Below are positions 33,166 through 42,307 of a DNA stretch of 64,000 nt, piece after piece. Below the pieces are notes generated by a model. The model saw nothing but the letters and a program-made list of their open reading frames with translations, made no database searches and was not told the DNA's origin. The DNA comes from Mycolicibacterium hodleri (GTDB lineage: Bacteria; Actinomycetota; Actinomycetes; Mycobacteriales; Mycobacteriaceae): positions 1 through 64,000 of the forward strand of contig NZ_JACKTL010000026.1 of the NCBI RefSeq assembly GCF_025822245.1, given 5' to 3'. How positions within the stretch are numbered: position 1 is the first letter of the stretch; each line of letters begins with the position of its first letter. Position numbers and translations under genes: made by a program.

Positions 33166-34638
33166 AACATGATCTCGAATCGGAAGGCCGGTGTGATCGT
33201 CGTCGGAGCCGGTCCCGTCGGTTTGGTCCTCGCCGCGGAGCTGGCGCTCGCCGGAGCCGACGTCCTGGTGCTGGAGCGGCTGACCGAGCCGGACCAGGCG
33301 GTGAGGGCACAATCGGTCAACGTTCCGACGGCCGAGGCGCTCGACCGCCGCGGACTGCTGCCCGCCGCCGAGGGGCCTGCCCCGCGGTTCACCGGTCACT
33401 TCGCCGGGATGGTCCTCGACCCCGACCTCGTCGACTGGTCCGATCCCGACGTGGTGGCGCACACCGCCGCCGACCGATGCCGCATGATGGCGCAACCCTG
33501 GCTGGAGGCGCTCCTCGCCGAACACGTCGCACGCCTCGGCATACCGGTGCGCCGCGGCGTCGAGGTCACCGCGCTGGACGACACCGGTGACGGCGTGCTC
33601 GTGGGCACCTCGGCGGGGGCGATGCGCACCGGGTGGCTGGTGGGGTGCGACGGCGGGCACAGCACCGTGCGCCGCCTCGCCGGCATCGAGTTCCCCGGGA
33701 CCGAACCCGAATTCACCGGATACCAAGCGGTCGTCGACGTCGACGACCCTGCGAAGCTCGCGGACGGTTGGGTGTGGTCGGCCGACGGGGTGTACCGCTA
33801 CGGGCCGCAGCCGGGCCGGGTGGTCACTCTCGAATTCGGTTCGGCCGGTGCACGATTGGCCCGCGCCGATCGCGCTTCGCCGGTCACCCTCGACGAGGTG
33901 CAGGCCAGCCTGCGCCGGACCTCGGGTACCGACGTCACGGTGACGGCCCTGCGCGCCACGCCGACCCGCTGGACCGACAACGCCCGCCAGGTCGCGGACT
34001 ACCGATCGGGCCGCGTCCTGCTGGCCGGCGACGCCGCGCACGTACACCCTCCGTTCGGCGGCCAGGGCCTCAATCTGGGGATCGGCGACGCGATGAATCT
34101 CGGGTGGAAGCTGGGCGCCGTGGTGGCCGGACGGGCGCCCGAGTCGCTGCTCGACACCTACGACGCCGAGCGTCGGCCGGTCGGCGCCTGGGTGCTGGAT
34201 TGGACGCGCGCGCAGACGGGCCTGATGCGGGGCGACGCCAAGTCGGCCGCTCTCCGCGGGATCGTCGCCGACCTGCTGGGCACCCCGGCGGGCGCGACCT
34301 ACGCGGTCAAGAAGATCTCGGGGGTCACGCAGCGCGTCGGCCCGGCCGGCGACCACCCGCTGGTCGGGGCGCTGGTGCCCGATCTGTGGCTAGGCGACGG
34401 CTCCCGGCTGGTCGACCACGGCCACGGCGGCGGTTTCCTGTTGCTCGACCGCACGCCAGACGGCGCGTTCAGTCGCGTCGCCGCGCCGTGGGCCACGGGC
34501 GTCACGGCCGTCCCGGACGCCGGCGGGACGCCCACCGGCGTGCTCGTCCGGCCCGACGGCGTGGTCGCCTGGGCCACCGACACCACCGACGACGGGGGCC
34601 TGGTCGGCGCGCTGCGGCGATGGGCGGGAGTTCGATGA
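33163..34638 (+). CDS. FAD-dependent monooxygenase, rifampicin-monooxygenase-like
   Basis: A 491-residue class A flavoprotein hydroxylase. FAD motif VVGAGPVGLVLAAELALAG is near residue 13, the DG motif GCDGGHSTVRRLAG near 160, and LLAGDAAHVHPPFGGQGLN near 285. The C-terminal thioredoxin-like domain ends in VLVRPDGVVAWAT. The layout and several blocks match rifampicin monooxygenases as I recall them. The start is taken as GTG 33163, placed 7 nt after the -10; ATG 33169 and GTG 33157 are alternatives. It is translationally coupled (ATGA) to a DHA2 exporter, so detoxification of an antibiotic-like aromatic is likely. The substrate is inferred. Confidence 0.83.
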   Translation: MNMISNRKAGVIVVGAGPVGLVLAAELALAGADVLVLERLTEPDQAVRAQSVNVPTAEALDRRGLLPAAEGPAPRFTGHFAGMVLDPDLVDWSDPDVVAHTAADRCRMMAQPWLEALLAEHVARLGIPVRRGVEVTALDDTGDGVLVGTSAGAMRTGWLVGCDGGHSTVRRLAGIEFPGTEPEFTGYQAVVDVDDPAKLADGWVWSADGVYRYGPQPGRVVTLEFGSAGARLARADRASPVTLDEVQASLRRTSGTDVTVTALRATPTRWTDNARQVADYRSGRVLLAGDAAHVHPPFGGQGLNLGIGDAMNLGWKLGAVVAGRAPESLLDTYDAERRPVGAWVLDWTRAQTGLMRGDAKSAALRGIVADLLGTPAGATYAVKKISGVTQRVGPAGDHPLVGALVPDLWLGDGSRLVDHGHGGGFLLLDRTPDGAFSRVAAPWATGVTAVPDAGGTPTGVLVRPDGVVAWATDTTDDGGLVGALRRWAGVR

Positions 34639-36074
34639 CCGCCACGACCACACTGCCGCTGCGGCGTGCGGTGCCGGTGCTCGTCGTGGTCTTGATCGCC
34701 GACCTGATGGACCTGCTGGACACCACGATCGCCAACCTCGCGGGCCCGTCGATCCGCGCGGACCTCGGTGGCGACGAGACCACGCTGCAGTGGGTGCTCG
34801 CCGCATACACCACGACCCTGGCGATCGGGCTGGTGACGTCCGGCCGCCTGGGGGACATCCTCGGCCGACGACGGCTGTTCCTGGCCGGGATGGCCGGCTT
34901 CACCGTCGCCTCGCTGGCCTGCGGGTTCGCGCCGGGGGTGGCGTCGCTGATCGCTGCCCGCGCGGTGCAGGGCCTCGCCGGGTCGGTGATGATTCCGCAG
35001 GGCTTCGCCCTCGTGAAGGTGGTGTTCCCCCCGGATCGGTTGCGCGCGGCGTTGATTCCCTTCGGGCCGATCATGGGCCTCGGCACCGTCGCCGGGCCGA
35101 TCCTGGCCGGCTGGTTGCTGCACCTGGACCTGTTCGGCAGCCAGTGGCGGGCCATCTTCCTGGTGAACGTGCCGATCGGCGTCCTCACCGTGATCCTCGG
35201 TTGGTTCCTCTTGCCGAAGCATGCCGGTGAGGACCCGGATCTACGCGTCGACCTCGGTGGAGTGGCCCTGCTCACCCTCGCCTCCCTCCTGCTAATCGTG
35301 CCCTTGGTCGAGGGTCGCGAATTCGGTTGGCCCACATGGTCGTTCGTCATGTTCGCGGCCGCTCTGTTGGCTACGGCACTGTTCGTGACGTGGGAACGCC
35401 GCAGCAGTCATCCGGTGCTGCCGCCGTCGCTCTTCGCCCGGCGCAGCTTCGTGGTCGGACTGGTGATCACCGGTGCCTTCTTCGCCTCCTTCACCGGCTT
35501 TCAGCTCGCCGTGAACCTGCTGCTTCAGCTCGGGCTGGGTTGGACGCCGCTGAACACCGGAATCGCCCTCATTCCATGGGCATTGGGCACCGCGATGGCC
35601 ATCGGCCTCAGCGGCGCCGTCCTCGCCGAGAAGTTCGGCCGCAGCTCGATGCAGGTGGGGCTCGGGGTCGCCGCGGCAGGCCTGATGGGCCTGTGGTGGA
35701 TCCTCGGCCACGCCGGCGGGCAGTTCAGTGCCTGGTCGGCGGCGCCCGCTCTGCTGATCATCGGGTTCGGGTCGGGCCTGGTGTTCGTCCCGAGTTTCGA
35801 CTACATCCTCGGCGATGCGACCGTGGAGGAGGCCGGCGCGGGTTCGGGAATGCTCAACGCGGTGCAGCAGTTCGCCAACGCCATCGGCTTTGCGGCCCTC
35901 GGCACCCTCTTCTTCGCCCGTGCCGACGCCGGCGGCAGGGATGCGATCTTCTCGGCAGCCGAGCTCGTCATCCTGGTCGCCACGGCGCTGTACGTAGTCA
36001 CCCTGCTGTTGGTGGGGTTGCTGCCCAAGCACATTGGGGTGTCGGAGCCAGTCGCGGACGCTACATCCCGCTGA
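34635..36074 (+). CDS. DHA2-type MFS drug exporter
   Basis: A 479-residue major facilitator of the 14-helix DHA2 family. The signature LDTTIANLA in TM1 and the loop motif SGRLGDILGRRRLFLAG between TM2 and TM3 are both present, followed by the antiporter motif region GPIMGLGTVAGPILAGWLL in TM5. It would export a hydrophobic compound with proton influx. ATG 34635 overlaps the monooxygenase stop by 4 nt. It overlaps the convergent HadC-like gene by 14 bp. Confidence 0.88.
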   Translation: MTATTTLPLRRAVPVLVVVLIADLMDLLDTTIANLAGPSIRADLGGDETTLQWVLAAYTTTLAIGLVTSGRLGDILGRRRLFLAGMAGFTVASLACGFAPGVASLIAARAVQGLAGSVMIPQGFALVKVVFPPDRLRAALIPFGPIMGLGTVAGPILAGWLLHLDLFGSQWRAIFLVNVPIGVLTVILGWFLLPKHAGEDPDLRVDLGGVALLTLASLLLIVPLVEGREFGWPTWSFVMFAAALLATALFVTWERRSSHPVLPPSLFARRSFVVGLVITGAFFASFTGFQLAVNLLLQLGLGWTPLNTGIALIPWALGTAMAIGLSGAVLAEKFGRSSMQVGLGVAAAGLMGLWWILGHAGGQFSAWSAAPALLIIGFGSGLVFVPSFDYILGDATVEEAGAGSGMLNAVQQFANAIGFAALGTLFFARADAGGRDAIFSAAELVILVATALYVVTLLLVGLLPKHIGVSEPVADATSR

Positions 36075-36531
36075 TCTTCACCGTCTGCTCGGCTTGCTGG
36101 CCCATCAGGGTGGTGAACGCCTCGAGCACCACCTCGCCGTCGTCGTTGGTGCAGACGTTCCTGGTCACCACGATGTCGGCGCCGAACCGTTCGTCGACGG
36201 AGTGGATCTCCAGCCGGGCACGCAGTCGGTCGCCCGCGTAGATCGGCCGGTGGTAGACGAAGCGCTGGTCGACCTGGACGATGTTCATCGTCTCGATGCC
36301 GACGTCCACGGCGCGGAAGAAGTCCTGCTGGACGAGCAGGGCGTACACCGCGGTGAACGTCAGCGGCGCCATCAGCGCGGGGTGGCCGAGCTCGGACGCG
36401 TCGTCCTCGTCGTAGTTGGCGCCGTCGGCGGACTTGACGGCCTTCGCATACTCGCGGATCTTCTCCCGGCCCACGACGAAGTAGTCGGGGTAGTGGTGCA
36501 CCATGCCGCGAATGTCGGTCTTCAGAGCCAC
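36061..36531 (-). CDS. HadC-like (3R)-hydroxyacyl-ACP dehydratase subunit
   Basis: A 156-residue hot-dog protein closely resembling HadC of the mycolic-acid FAS-II dehydratase. It opens MALKTDIRGM...YPDYFVVGREK and keeps APLTF, VGIETMNIVQVDQRFV and the long IHSVDERFGADIVVTRN-CTNDDGE block. HadA and HadC are non-catalytic partners of HadB, and no HadB is nearby. HadC belongs to the hadABC operon elsewhere, so this is probably a paralogue. GTG 36531 has GGAGGTG 4-5 nt upstream. A minus-strand GATAAT at 36618-36623 could be its -10. Confidence 0.82.
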   Translation of the reverse strand: MALKTDIRGMVHHYPDYFVVGREKIREYAKAVKSADGANYDEDDASELGHPALMAPLTFTAVYALLVQQDFFRAVDVGIETMNIVQVDQRFVYHRPIYAGDRLRARLEIHSVDERFGADIVVTRNVCTNDDGEVVLEAFTTLMGQQAEQTVKISGM

Positions 36532-36678
36532 GAGACACCTCCGGTGGCGTGCCTGGTGGCGAAGGGACGGCGACGGGGTTCTAGGTCAACTGCCTTCACG
36601 ACGTTCAATTCAAGCAAATTATCTAGCGCAGCTCATCTTGAGCCCGTGAGCTGCGGTGACGACGCGGCCCCAAGCTCC

Positions 36679-39600
36679 TCAGCGCAGTCGCAGGCCGCGG
36701 GGGGTCCGGGAGAAGCCGCTGGCGGTCAAGGCGTCCTGGACCGCAACGTGCTGCGGGCCCGCCCCGGTCTCCAGGACGGGAACGCCGTTGATGCGTTCGA
36801 CCAGGAGGGCCCGTAGCCGCCCCGCGCCGACCAGCTCGACCAAGGCCGTCGCGGCGGCGGCATGCGCCTCGGCGTCGGGCGTGAAGGCCAGCAGTGACCG
36901 GCCGCCGCGCTCGAGGAACCAGGTCAACTCCCCGTCGACCAGAATCACCAACGCGCCGGCCTTGCGGCCCGGCCGGTGTCCGGTGTCGGCTTCCGTCGGC
37001 CACGGCAGTGCGGCGCCGTAGGGGTTCGCCGGGTCGGCGGCCGCGAGCACCACCGCGTGATACTCGCGACGTTGGCGGTCCAGGTCGTCGAGGTACGTGC
37101 GCAGCCGGTCGACCGTGGACGCCACCGCGAATTGGGCGCCGCCGAGTGATTCGACGAAGTAGCCGCGCTGGCACCGGCCCACGTCCTCCAGAGCGGTGAG
37201 CACCTTGTACAACATGGCGAACCCGCCGGGCGCACCTTCCGATGCGCCCTTGGTGAGCACGCCATAACGGTTGAGCAGGAGCTCCGCGGTGAAGTGCGCC
37301 CGGATCGTCGAGTCGGGCTCGGGGTGCGGCAGCGCCGACCAGCGGCCGGCGACGGTCGCGTCGGTGGTGCGGGTCTGAGCGTGGGCGACGCTGTAGCGGC
37401 TCAACCGAGGCGGTCGTTGGCGCTGTCGATGGGCGCCACCCCGTTTCCCCGATCCCGCGAGCAGGGCGCGCACGGGGGCGAAGGTGTCACCGGTGATCCG
37501 GCCCGCCCAGATCAGTTCCCACAGCGCGGCCTTCGTGTCGGCTTCCGACGCACCGGCGGTGAGTTGTCGGAAGAAGTAGGCACCGCCGTTCCCGAGGGTG
37601 TCGAGGACCTCGCGGTGCACGTCGGTGAGGTCGAAGTCGGTGGGGGTCCCGAGGCTCAGCGGAGCGGTTTCGGCGCTGTGGAAGGCGATCCAACCGTCAC
37701 CGCTGCCGATTTCACCGGCGCCGGACCACGTCACCTCGCCGGCGGCGAGCAGTTCGTCGAGCATCGCTGGCTGATAGTTGCGCACCCGTTGGCCGAACAC
37801 CAACGGCTCGATCGCCGAGGCGGGGATCGGCACGCCGGACAGCTGCTCGATCACCGACGCCAATCCGTCGACGCCCAGGCTCTTCTCGACGCCGACCTGC
37901 TGCCAGGCGGGCAGGAACCTGGCGTATGCGGCGGTGCTGACCGGTTCGACCTGGGCCCGCAGCGCGGCCAGCGAGCGTCGCCGCAGGATTTTGAGAACGT
38001 CTGCGTCGCACCATTGTTCGGTGTCCGCCGGTGCGGCGGTGGTGAATTCGCCGCGCACCAAACGCCGGTCGGACGACATCCGGCCCAATACGTCGGCGGT
38101 CACCCGCAACCCGAGCCCGAAGCGTTCGGCGGCGTCGGCGGTGGTGAACGGACCGCGGGTGCGGGCGTATCGACCGAGGAGCTCGCCGAGCGGATCGGCG
38201 ACCGATTCGGTGAAGCTGGCCGGAATGCCGACGGGTACGGCGATGCCCACGCCGTCGCGCAGCAGTCCGATGTCCTCGATTGCGACCCACCACGTCCGGC
38301 CGGCGAAGGACACCGTCAGGGCGCGCCGGCTCGCCCGCAGTCCCTCCAACCAGCCGCCGACGTCGTCGACGGTCGACCGCTGCGCCACTTCGACGTCGGT
38401 GAGCGGCCCGAGGAGACGCAGCAGGTCGGCCACCCCCTCGGCGTCGCGCACCATCCTGTCCGCGGCGAGGTGCTGCAGCTGCGCGACGGTCGACTCGATC
38501 ACCTTCTGGTCGAGCAGCTCTCGGAGCTCGACGCGTCCGAGCAGCTCGGCCAGCAGCGTGCTGTCCAGCGACAGGGCCGCCGCCCGCCGCTCCGCCAGCG
38601 GACTGTCGCCCTCGTACATGAAGGCCCCGACGTAGCCGAACAGCAGCGACGCCGCGAACGGCGACGGGGTGACGGTCTCGACCTCGAGGATGCGAATGCG
38701 CCGCTGCGCAACGCGACCCATCAACTCCCTCAGCGTCGGAACGTCGTACACGTCTTGCAGACACTCGCGGACCGTCTCGAGGACGATGGGGAAGTCCGGG
38801 TACTTGCGGGCGATGTCGAGCAGCTGCGCCGCGCGCTGGCGCTGATGCCACAGTGGCGAACGCTTGCCGGGGTGGCGTCGCGGCAACAGGAGCGCGCGGG
38901 CGGCGCACTCCCGGAACCGCGACGCGAACAGTGCCGAGCCGCCCACCTCGTCGGTGACGATCGGGTCGATCTCGTCGGCGTCGAAGACGAAGAGTTCGGC
39001 ACCGGGCGGGGTGTCCTCGGTGTCGGGCAGGCGCACGATGATGCCGTCGTCGGAGGCCGTCGGCTTCTCGTCGATGCCGTAGCGCTCGCGCAGCCGTCTG
39101 GCCACCGCCAGCGCGAGCGGCCCGTGTACCCGCAACCCGTAGGGGGAGTGCAGGATCACGCGCCAGTCGCCGAGTTCGTCGCGGAAGCGCTCGACGACGA
39201 ACGTGGTGTCGGTGGGGACGGTGCCGGTGGCCTCCTTCTGGTCGAAGATCAGCTGCCAGAGGTTGTCGGTGGCAAAGTCGTTGAAACCCATTGCCGCACA
39301 GCGTGCGTCGAACTTCTCCCGATTCATGCCCGCCAGTTCGCCGGTGAACGCGCCGATGGCGGCGCCCAGCTCGGCGGGTCTGCCCACTCCGTCGCCACGC
39401 CAGAAGGGCAGTCGGGCGGGTTGCCCGGGGGCGGGCAGCACCAGCACCCGGTCATGGGTGATCTCGGTGATGCGCCAGCTGGTGGCGCCGAGTGAGATGA
39501 CGTCGCCCGGACGCGACTCGTACACCATTTCCTCGTCGAGTTCGCCCACCCGCGAGGGCTTGTCGGTGTCGGCCGAGGACGCCAGGTACACGGTGAACAT

Positions 39601-41211
39601 CCCACGGTCGGGGATGGCACCGCCGGAGGTCACCGCCAGCCGCTGGGCCCCCGGCCGTGCGGTCAGGGTGCCGGCGTCGCGATCGTAGACCAACCGGGGC
39701 CGCAACTCCGCGAACTCCGTGGAGGGGTACTTTCCGCTCAACAGGTCCAGCGTCGCCTCGAACGCGCTGCGCGGCAACGTGGCGAAGGGGGCACTGCGCC
39801 GCACGGCGTCGAACCAGCGATCGGCGTCCAACGGCTCGAGAGCGGCCGCGGCAACGGTGTGCTGGGCCAGGATGTCGAGTGGGTTGGTCGGCACCCGCAT
39901 GGTCTCGATCTGCCCGGCGAGCATGCGCTGGACCGTCACGGCGCAGTCGATGAGGTCGGTGCGATGCTTCGGGAACAGCACGCCCTCGGAGATCTCGCCC
40001 ACCTGGTGGCCCGCGCGGCCGATGCGCTGCAGGCCGCTGGCCACCGAGGGCGGTGACTCCACTTGGATGACGAGGTCGACGGCACCCATGTCGATGCCGA
40101 GTTCGAGGCTGGAGGTGGCCACGACGGCCTTGAGTCGGCCGGTCTTCAGATCGTCCTCGACGATCGCCCGCTGTTCCTTGCTGATGGATCCGTGGTGGGC
40201 CTTGGCCAAGAGCGTCTCGGCGCCCATCGCCACGCCGCTGCCCATCATCTGGGCGGGAAAGCCGCCCCCGACCTTCGGATTGGGCGTCTCGACCAGCTCG
40301 GTTCCCTGCCGCTCGGCGTGAATCTCGTTGAGCCGAGCCGTGAGTCGCTCGGCCAGCCGCCGGGAGTTGGCGAACACGATGGAGGAGCGGTGCGACTCGA
40401 TCAGGTCGACGATGCGTTCCTCGACGTCGGGCCAGATGCTGTTGTTCTCGAGATTGGCCATGTCGGGCACCGGAACCTGGACCGACAGGTCGAATGTCTT
40501 GGCGGCCATGGGCGCCACGATGGTGGTGGGGGACTGGCCGGACAGGAACCGGGCGACCTCCTCGGGTGGCCGGACGGTGGCCGACAGCCCGATGCGCTGG
40601 GCAGGCCGGTCCATCAGCTGGTCGAGCCGCTCGAGGGACAGGGCCAGGTGGGCGCCGCGCTTGGTGGCCGCGACGGCGTGGACCTCGTCGACGATCACGG
40701 TCTCGACGTCGGTAAGGGTCTCCCGGGCCGCCGAGGTCAGCATCAAGAACAGCGATTCGGGCGTGGTGATGAGGATGTCGGGTGGCCGGGCGATCATCTC
40801 GCGGCGGCGATTGGGTGGGGTGTCACCCGAGCGAACGCCGACGCTGATGCTCGGGGCGAGATCTCCCCGACGTTCTGCGACGCGGCCGATGCCGGTCAGC
40901 GGCGTGCTGAGGTTGCGTTCCACGTCGACGGCGAGTGCCTTGAGCGGGGAGACGTAGAGCACCCGGGTGCCCGTCTTGGTTGCCCCCTCCCTGGGGACCG
41001 ACGCCAGTCGATCGATGGCCCAGAGGAACGCCGCGAGTGTCTTGCCCGACCCCGTCGGGGCGATGACCAGGGTGTTGTCGCCGTTGGCGATGGCCTCCCA
41101 TGCCTCGGTCTGGGCGGCGGTCGGTGCCGCGAAGGTACCGGTGAACCACTCCCGCGTCAGGTCGCCGAAGCGGGCCAGCGGTGCTGCCGGTGCTGCGGAC
41201 TTGCGGGCCAT
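36679..41211 (-). CDS. lhr: Large ATP-dependent helicase Lhr
   Basis: A 1510-residue superfamily 2 3'-to-5' helicase, near the known length of the M. tuberculosis protein. Walker A APTGSGKT is at 51-58, the DEVH box at 175-178, and SATVRPPEEVARFL follows. RecA2 motifs include IVFANSRRLAERL, VATSSLELGIDMG and QRIGRAGHQ. Then come a winged helix, the Lhr-specific core domain and a long C-terminal region. It unwinds DNA and RNA:DNA hybrids and is damage-inducible in mycobacteria. It is preceded on the same strand by a TetR gene (70 bp gap). Confidence 0.95.
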   Translation of the reverse strand: MARKSAAPAAPLARFGDLTREWFTGTFAAPTAAQTEAWEAIANGDNTLVIAPTGSGKTLAAFLWAIDRLASVPREGATKTGTRVLYVSPLKALAVDVERNLSTPLTGIGRVAERRGDLAPSISVGVRSGDTPPNRRREMIARPPDILITTPESLFLMLTSAARETLTDVETVIVDEVHAVAATKRGAHLALSLERLDQLMDRPAQRIGLSATVRPPEEVARFLSGQSPTTIVAPMAAKTFDLSVQVPVPDMANLENNSIWPDVEERIVDLIESHRSSIVFANSRRLAERLTARLNEIHAERQGTELVETPNPKVGGGFPAQMMGSGVAMGAETLLAKAHHGSISKEQRAIVEDDLKTGRLKAVVATSSLELGIDMGAVDLVIQVESPPSVASGLQRIGRAGHQVGEISEGVLFPKHRTDLIDCAVTVQRMLAGQIETMRVPTNPLDILAQHTVAAAALEPLDADRWFDAVRRSAPFATLPRSAFEATLDLLSGKYPSTEFAELRPRLVYDRDAGTLTARPGAQRLAVTSGGAIPDRGMFTVYLASSADTDKPSRVGELDEEMVYESRPGDVISLGATSWRITEITHDRVLVLPAPGQPARLPFWRGDGVGRPAELGAAIGAFTGELAGMNREKFDARCAAMGFNDFATDNLWQLIFDQKEATGTVPTDTTFVVERFRDELGDWRVILHSPYGLRVHGPLALAVARRLRERYGIDEKPTASDDGIIVRLPDTEDTPPGAELFVFDADEIDPIVTDEVGGSALFASRFRECAARALLLPRRHPGKRSPLWHQRQRAAQLLDIARKYPDFPIVLETVRECLQDVYDVPTLRELMGRVAQRRIRILEVETVTPSPFAASLLFGYVGAFMYEGDSPLAERRAAALSLDSTLLAELLGRVELRELLDQKVIESTVAQLQHLAADRMVRDAEGVADLLRLLGPLTDVEVAQRSTVDDVGGWLEGLRASRRALTVSFAGRTWWVAIEDIGLLRDGVGIAVPVGIPASFTESVADPLGELLGRYARTRGPFTTADAAERFGLGLRVTADVLGRMSSDRRLVRGEFTTAAPADTEQWCDADVLKILRRRSLAALRAQVEPVSTAAYARFLPAWQQVGVEKSLGVDGLASVIEQLSGVPIPASAIEPLVFGQRVRNYQPAMLDELLAAGEVTWSGAGEIGSGDGWIAFHSAETAPLSLGTPTDFDLTDVHREVLDTLGNGGAYFFRQLTAGASEADTKAALWELIWAGRITGDTFAPVRALLAGSGKRGGAHRQRQRPPRLSRYSVAHAQTRTTDATVAGRWSALPHPEPDSTIRAHFTAELLLNRYGVLTKGASEGAPGGFAMLYKVLTALEDVGRCQRGYFVESLGGAQFAVASTVDRLRTYLDDLDRQRREYHAVVLAAADPANPYGAALPWPTEADTGHRPGRKAGALVILVDGELTWFLERGGRSLLAFTPDAEAHAAAATALVELVGAGRLRALLVERINGVPVLETGAGPQHVAVQDALTASGFSRTPRGLRLR

Positions 41212-41281
41212 CTAGCCATAGTGCCCGCACCCACCGACACGACACCGTCCCCCGAGCCATTTCGGGCGCGGTGGTTCTCCG

Positions 41282-41878
41282 TCAGCGCCGGGGGACGCCC
41301 TCGAGGATGAGGTCCACCGCGGTCTCGACTCGTTCCGCGGCTCGCTGGAAGGTCATCGTGCCCGCCGCCGCCTGAATCAGGGCTCCGGAGAACACCAACT
41401 CGAGCGTGGCGATGACTTCGGGCCACGACCCGGGGCCGACGGCGGAGGCGATGAGGCGATGGATCTCCAGCCCGATCTGCTCGCGGGCCCGGTCGGCGGT
41501 CGGCCCGCTGTCGAGAAAGACCGCGGCACAGGCCGACGCTATCGCGGGTTCCTCGGAGACGACCAGCATCATGTGGCTGAGTTGCTCCGCGACCCGGGTG
41601 AGCGAGCCGTGAGTGGCGGCGGTGCTCAGCGCGACCCCACGGATCCGACGAAGGCACGTCTCCACGACCAGTTCGTCGGTGCAGGAGAACAGCTGTTCCG
41701 CGGTGGCGGGGGGCACGCCGGCCCGCGCGGCCACCTCGCTGACCGCGAGGGCGTCCAGCGAGGACTCGCGCAGCATGTCGACCGTCGCTTCGATCAACTT
41801 CGTCGACGCCTCGGCGTTGAACCGTTGGCGGCGCCGGACCTCCAGCTCGGTCACGCCCGACGAATCATTGCTGGACAT
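41282..41878 (-). CDS. TetR-family regulator upstream of lhr
   Basis: A 198-residue TetR protein. The HTH lies at about 20-65 (LDALAVSEVAARAGVPPATAEQLFSCTDELV) with an unusual AEQLF in place of the common LYRHF recognition segment. ATG 41878 has TACCTT 6 nt upstream, so it is probably leaderless. The start codon lies inside a TGGACA-TG-TGTCCA palindrome, suggesting autorepression. It matches Rv3295 by position before lhr. It is divergent from the cobalamin importer, and a related palindrome lies upstream of the riboswitch. Confidence 0.8.
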   Translation of the reverse strand: MSSNDSSGVTELEVRRRQRFNAEASTKLIEATVDMLRESSLDALAVSEVAARAGVPPATAEQLFSCTDELVVETCLRRIRGVALSTAATHGSLTRVAEQLSHMMLVVSEEPAIASACAAVFLDSGPTADRAREQIGLEIHRLIASAVGPGSWPEVIATLELVFSGALIQAAAGTMTFQRAAERVETAVDLILEGVPRR

Positions 41879-41885
41879 GTGTCCA
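41872..41885. promoter_or_regulatory. TetR operator candidate over the regulator start codon
   Basis: TGGACATGTGTCCA has perfect 6-bp arms with a 2-bp centre and spans the ATG of the TetR gene. A related site is at 42014-42025. Confidence 0.5.
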
Positions 41886-42013
41886 AGGTATCCGTGCCCG
41901 GCTGCCCTGGGCAAGCTGGTGCAAAAGCCCAGCCGATGCGGACATTTCGCCGATCGGCCACCACGGCCCGTTCTTCTACCCGTCCCCCGTGGTTCCTGGC
42001 GCAGGACCGAACC

Positions 42014-42025
42014 AGACATATGTCC
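42014..42025. promoter_or_regulatory. Second TetR-like palindrome upstream of riboswitch
   Basis: AGACATATGTCC contains the perfect palindrome GACATATGTC (42015-42024) and shares the GACAT-TGTCC pattern of 41872-41885. It lies about 45 bp upstream of a TAAGCT -10 candidate (42060-42065) for the riboswitch transcript. Confidence 0.4.
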
Positions 42026-42074
42026 AGGACGTGGGTGCCGGCTGATCCTGCGCTGTGGCTAAGCTGTGGACGCC

Positions 42075-42261
42075 AGTCACCTCCGCACGGAGTAGGGAAC
42101 CCGGTGCGACTCCGGGACTGACGCGCAGCGGTATGGGGATGACGAGGCGGGCCTCTCGGATCGTCGAGAGCCACTGGAAGCGACGCTTCTGGGAAGGTGG
42201 CCCGCCGAGGACGACCCCCGAGTCCGAAGACCTGCTGGCGCCTGCGGTCCTCCCCGCAGGC
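42075..42261 (+). ncRNA. Cobalamin riboswitch
   Basis: Conserved blocks occur in order: GGGAACCCGGTGCGACTCCG (from 42095), ACTGACGCGCAGCGGTATG, GAGAGCCACTGG, TTCTGGGAAGGTGGC, and a B12-box variant CGAAGACCTGCTGG (42225-42238). A hairpin, GCCTGCGG (42240-42247) with CCGCAGGC (42254-42261), follows as expression platform. It has no T-tract, so control is probably translational. The importer lipoprotein gene starts 46 nt later. Binding of adenosylcobalamin or a related form would lower importer expression. Confidence 0.9.
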
Positions 42262-42307
42262 TACTCATCGGGTCTCGCTGACTGGACCCCTGACGCAAAG
42301 GCTCGTC

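Noticed and set aside
42240..42261. Hairpin after the riboswitch as an intrinsic terminator
   Set aside because: The 8-bp stem is clear but no T-tract follows (TACTCATCGG), so translational control is more likely.
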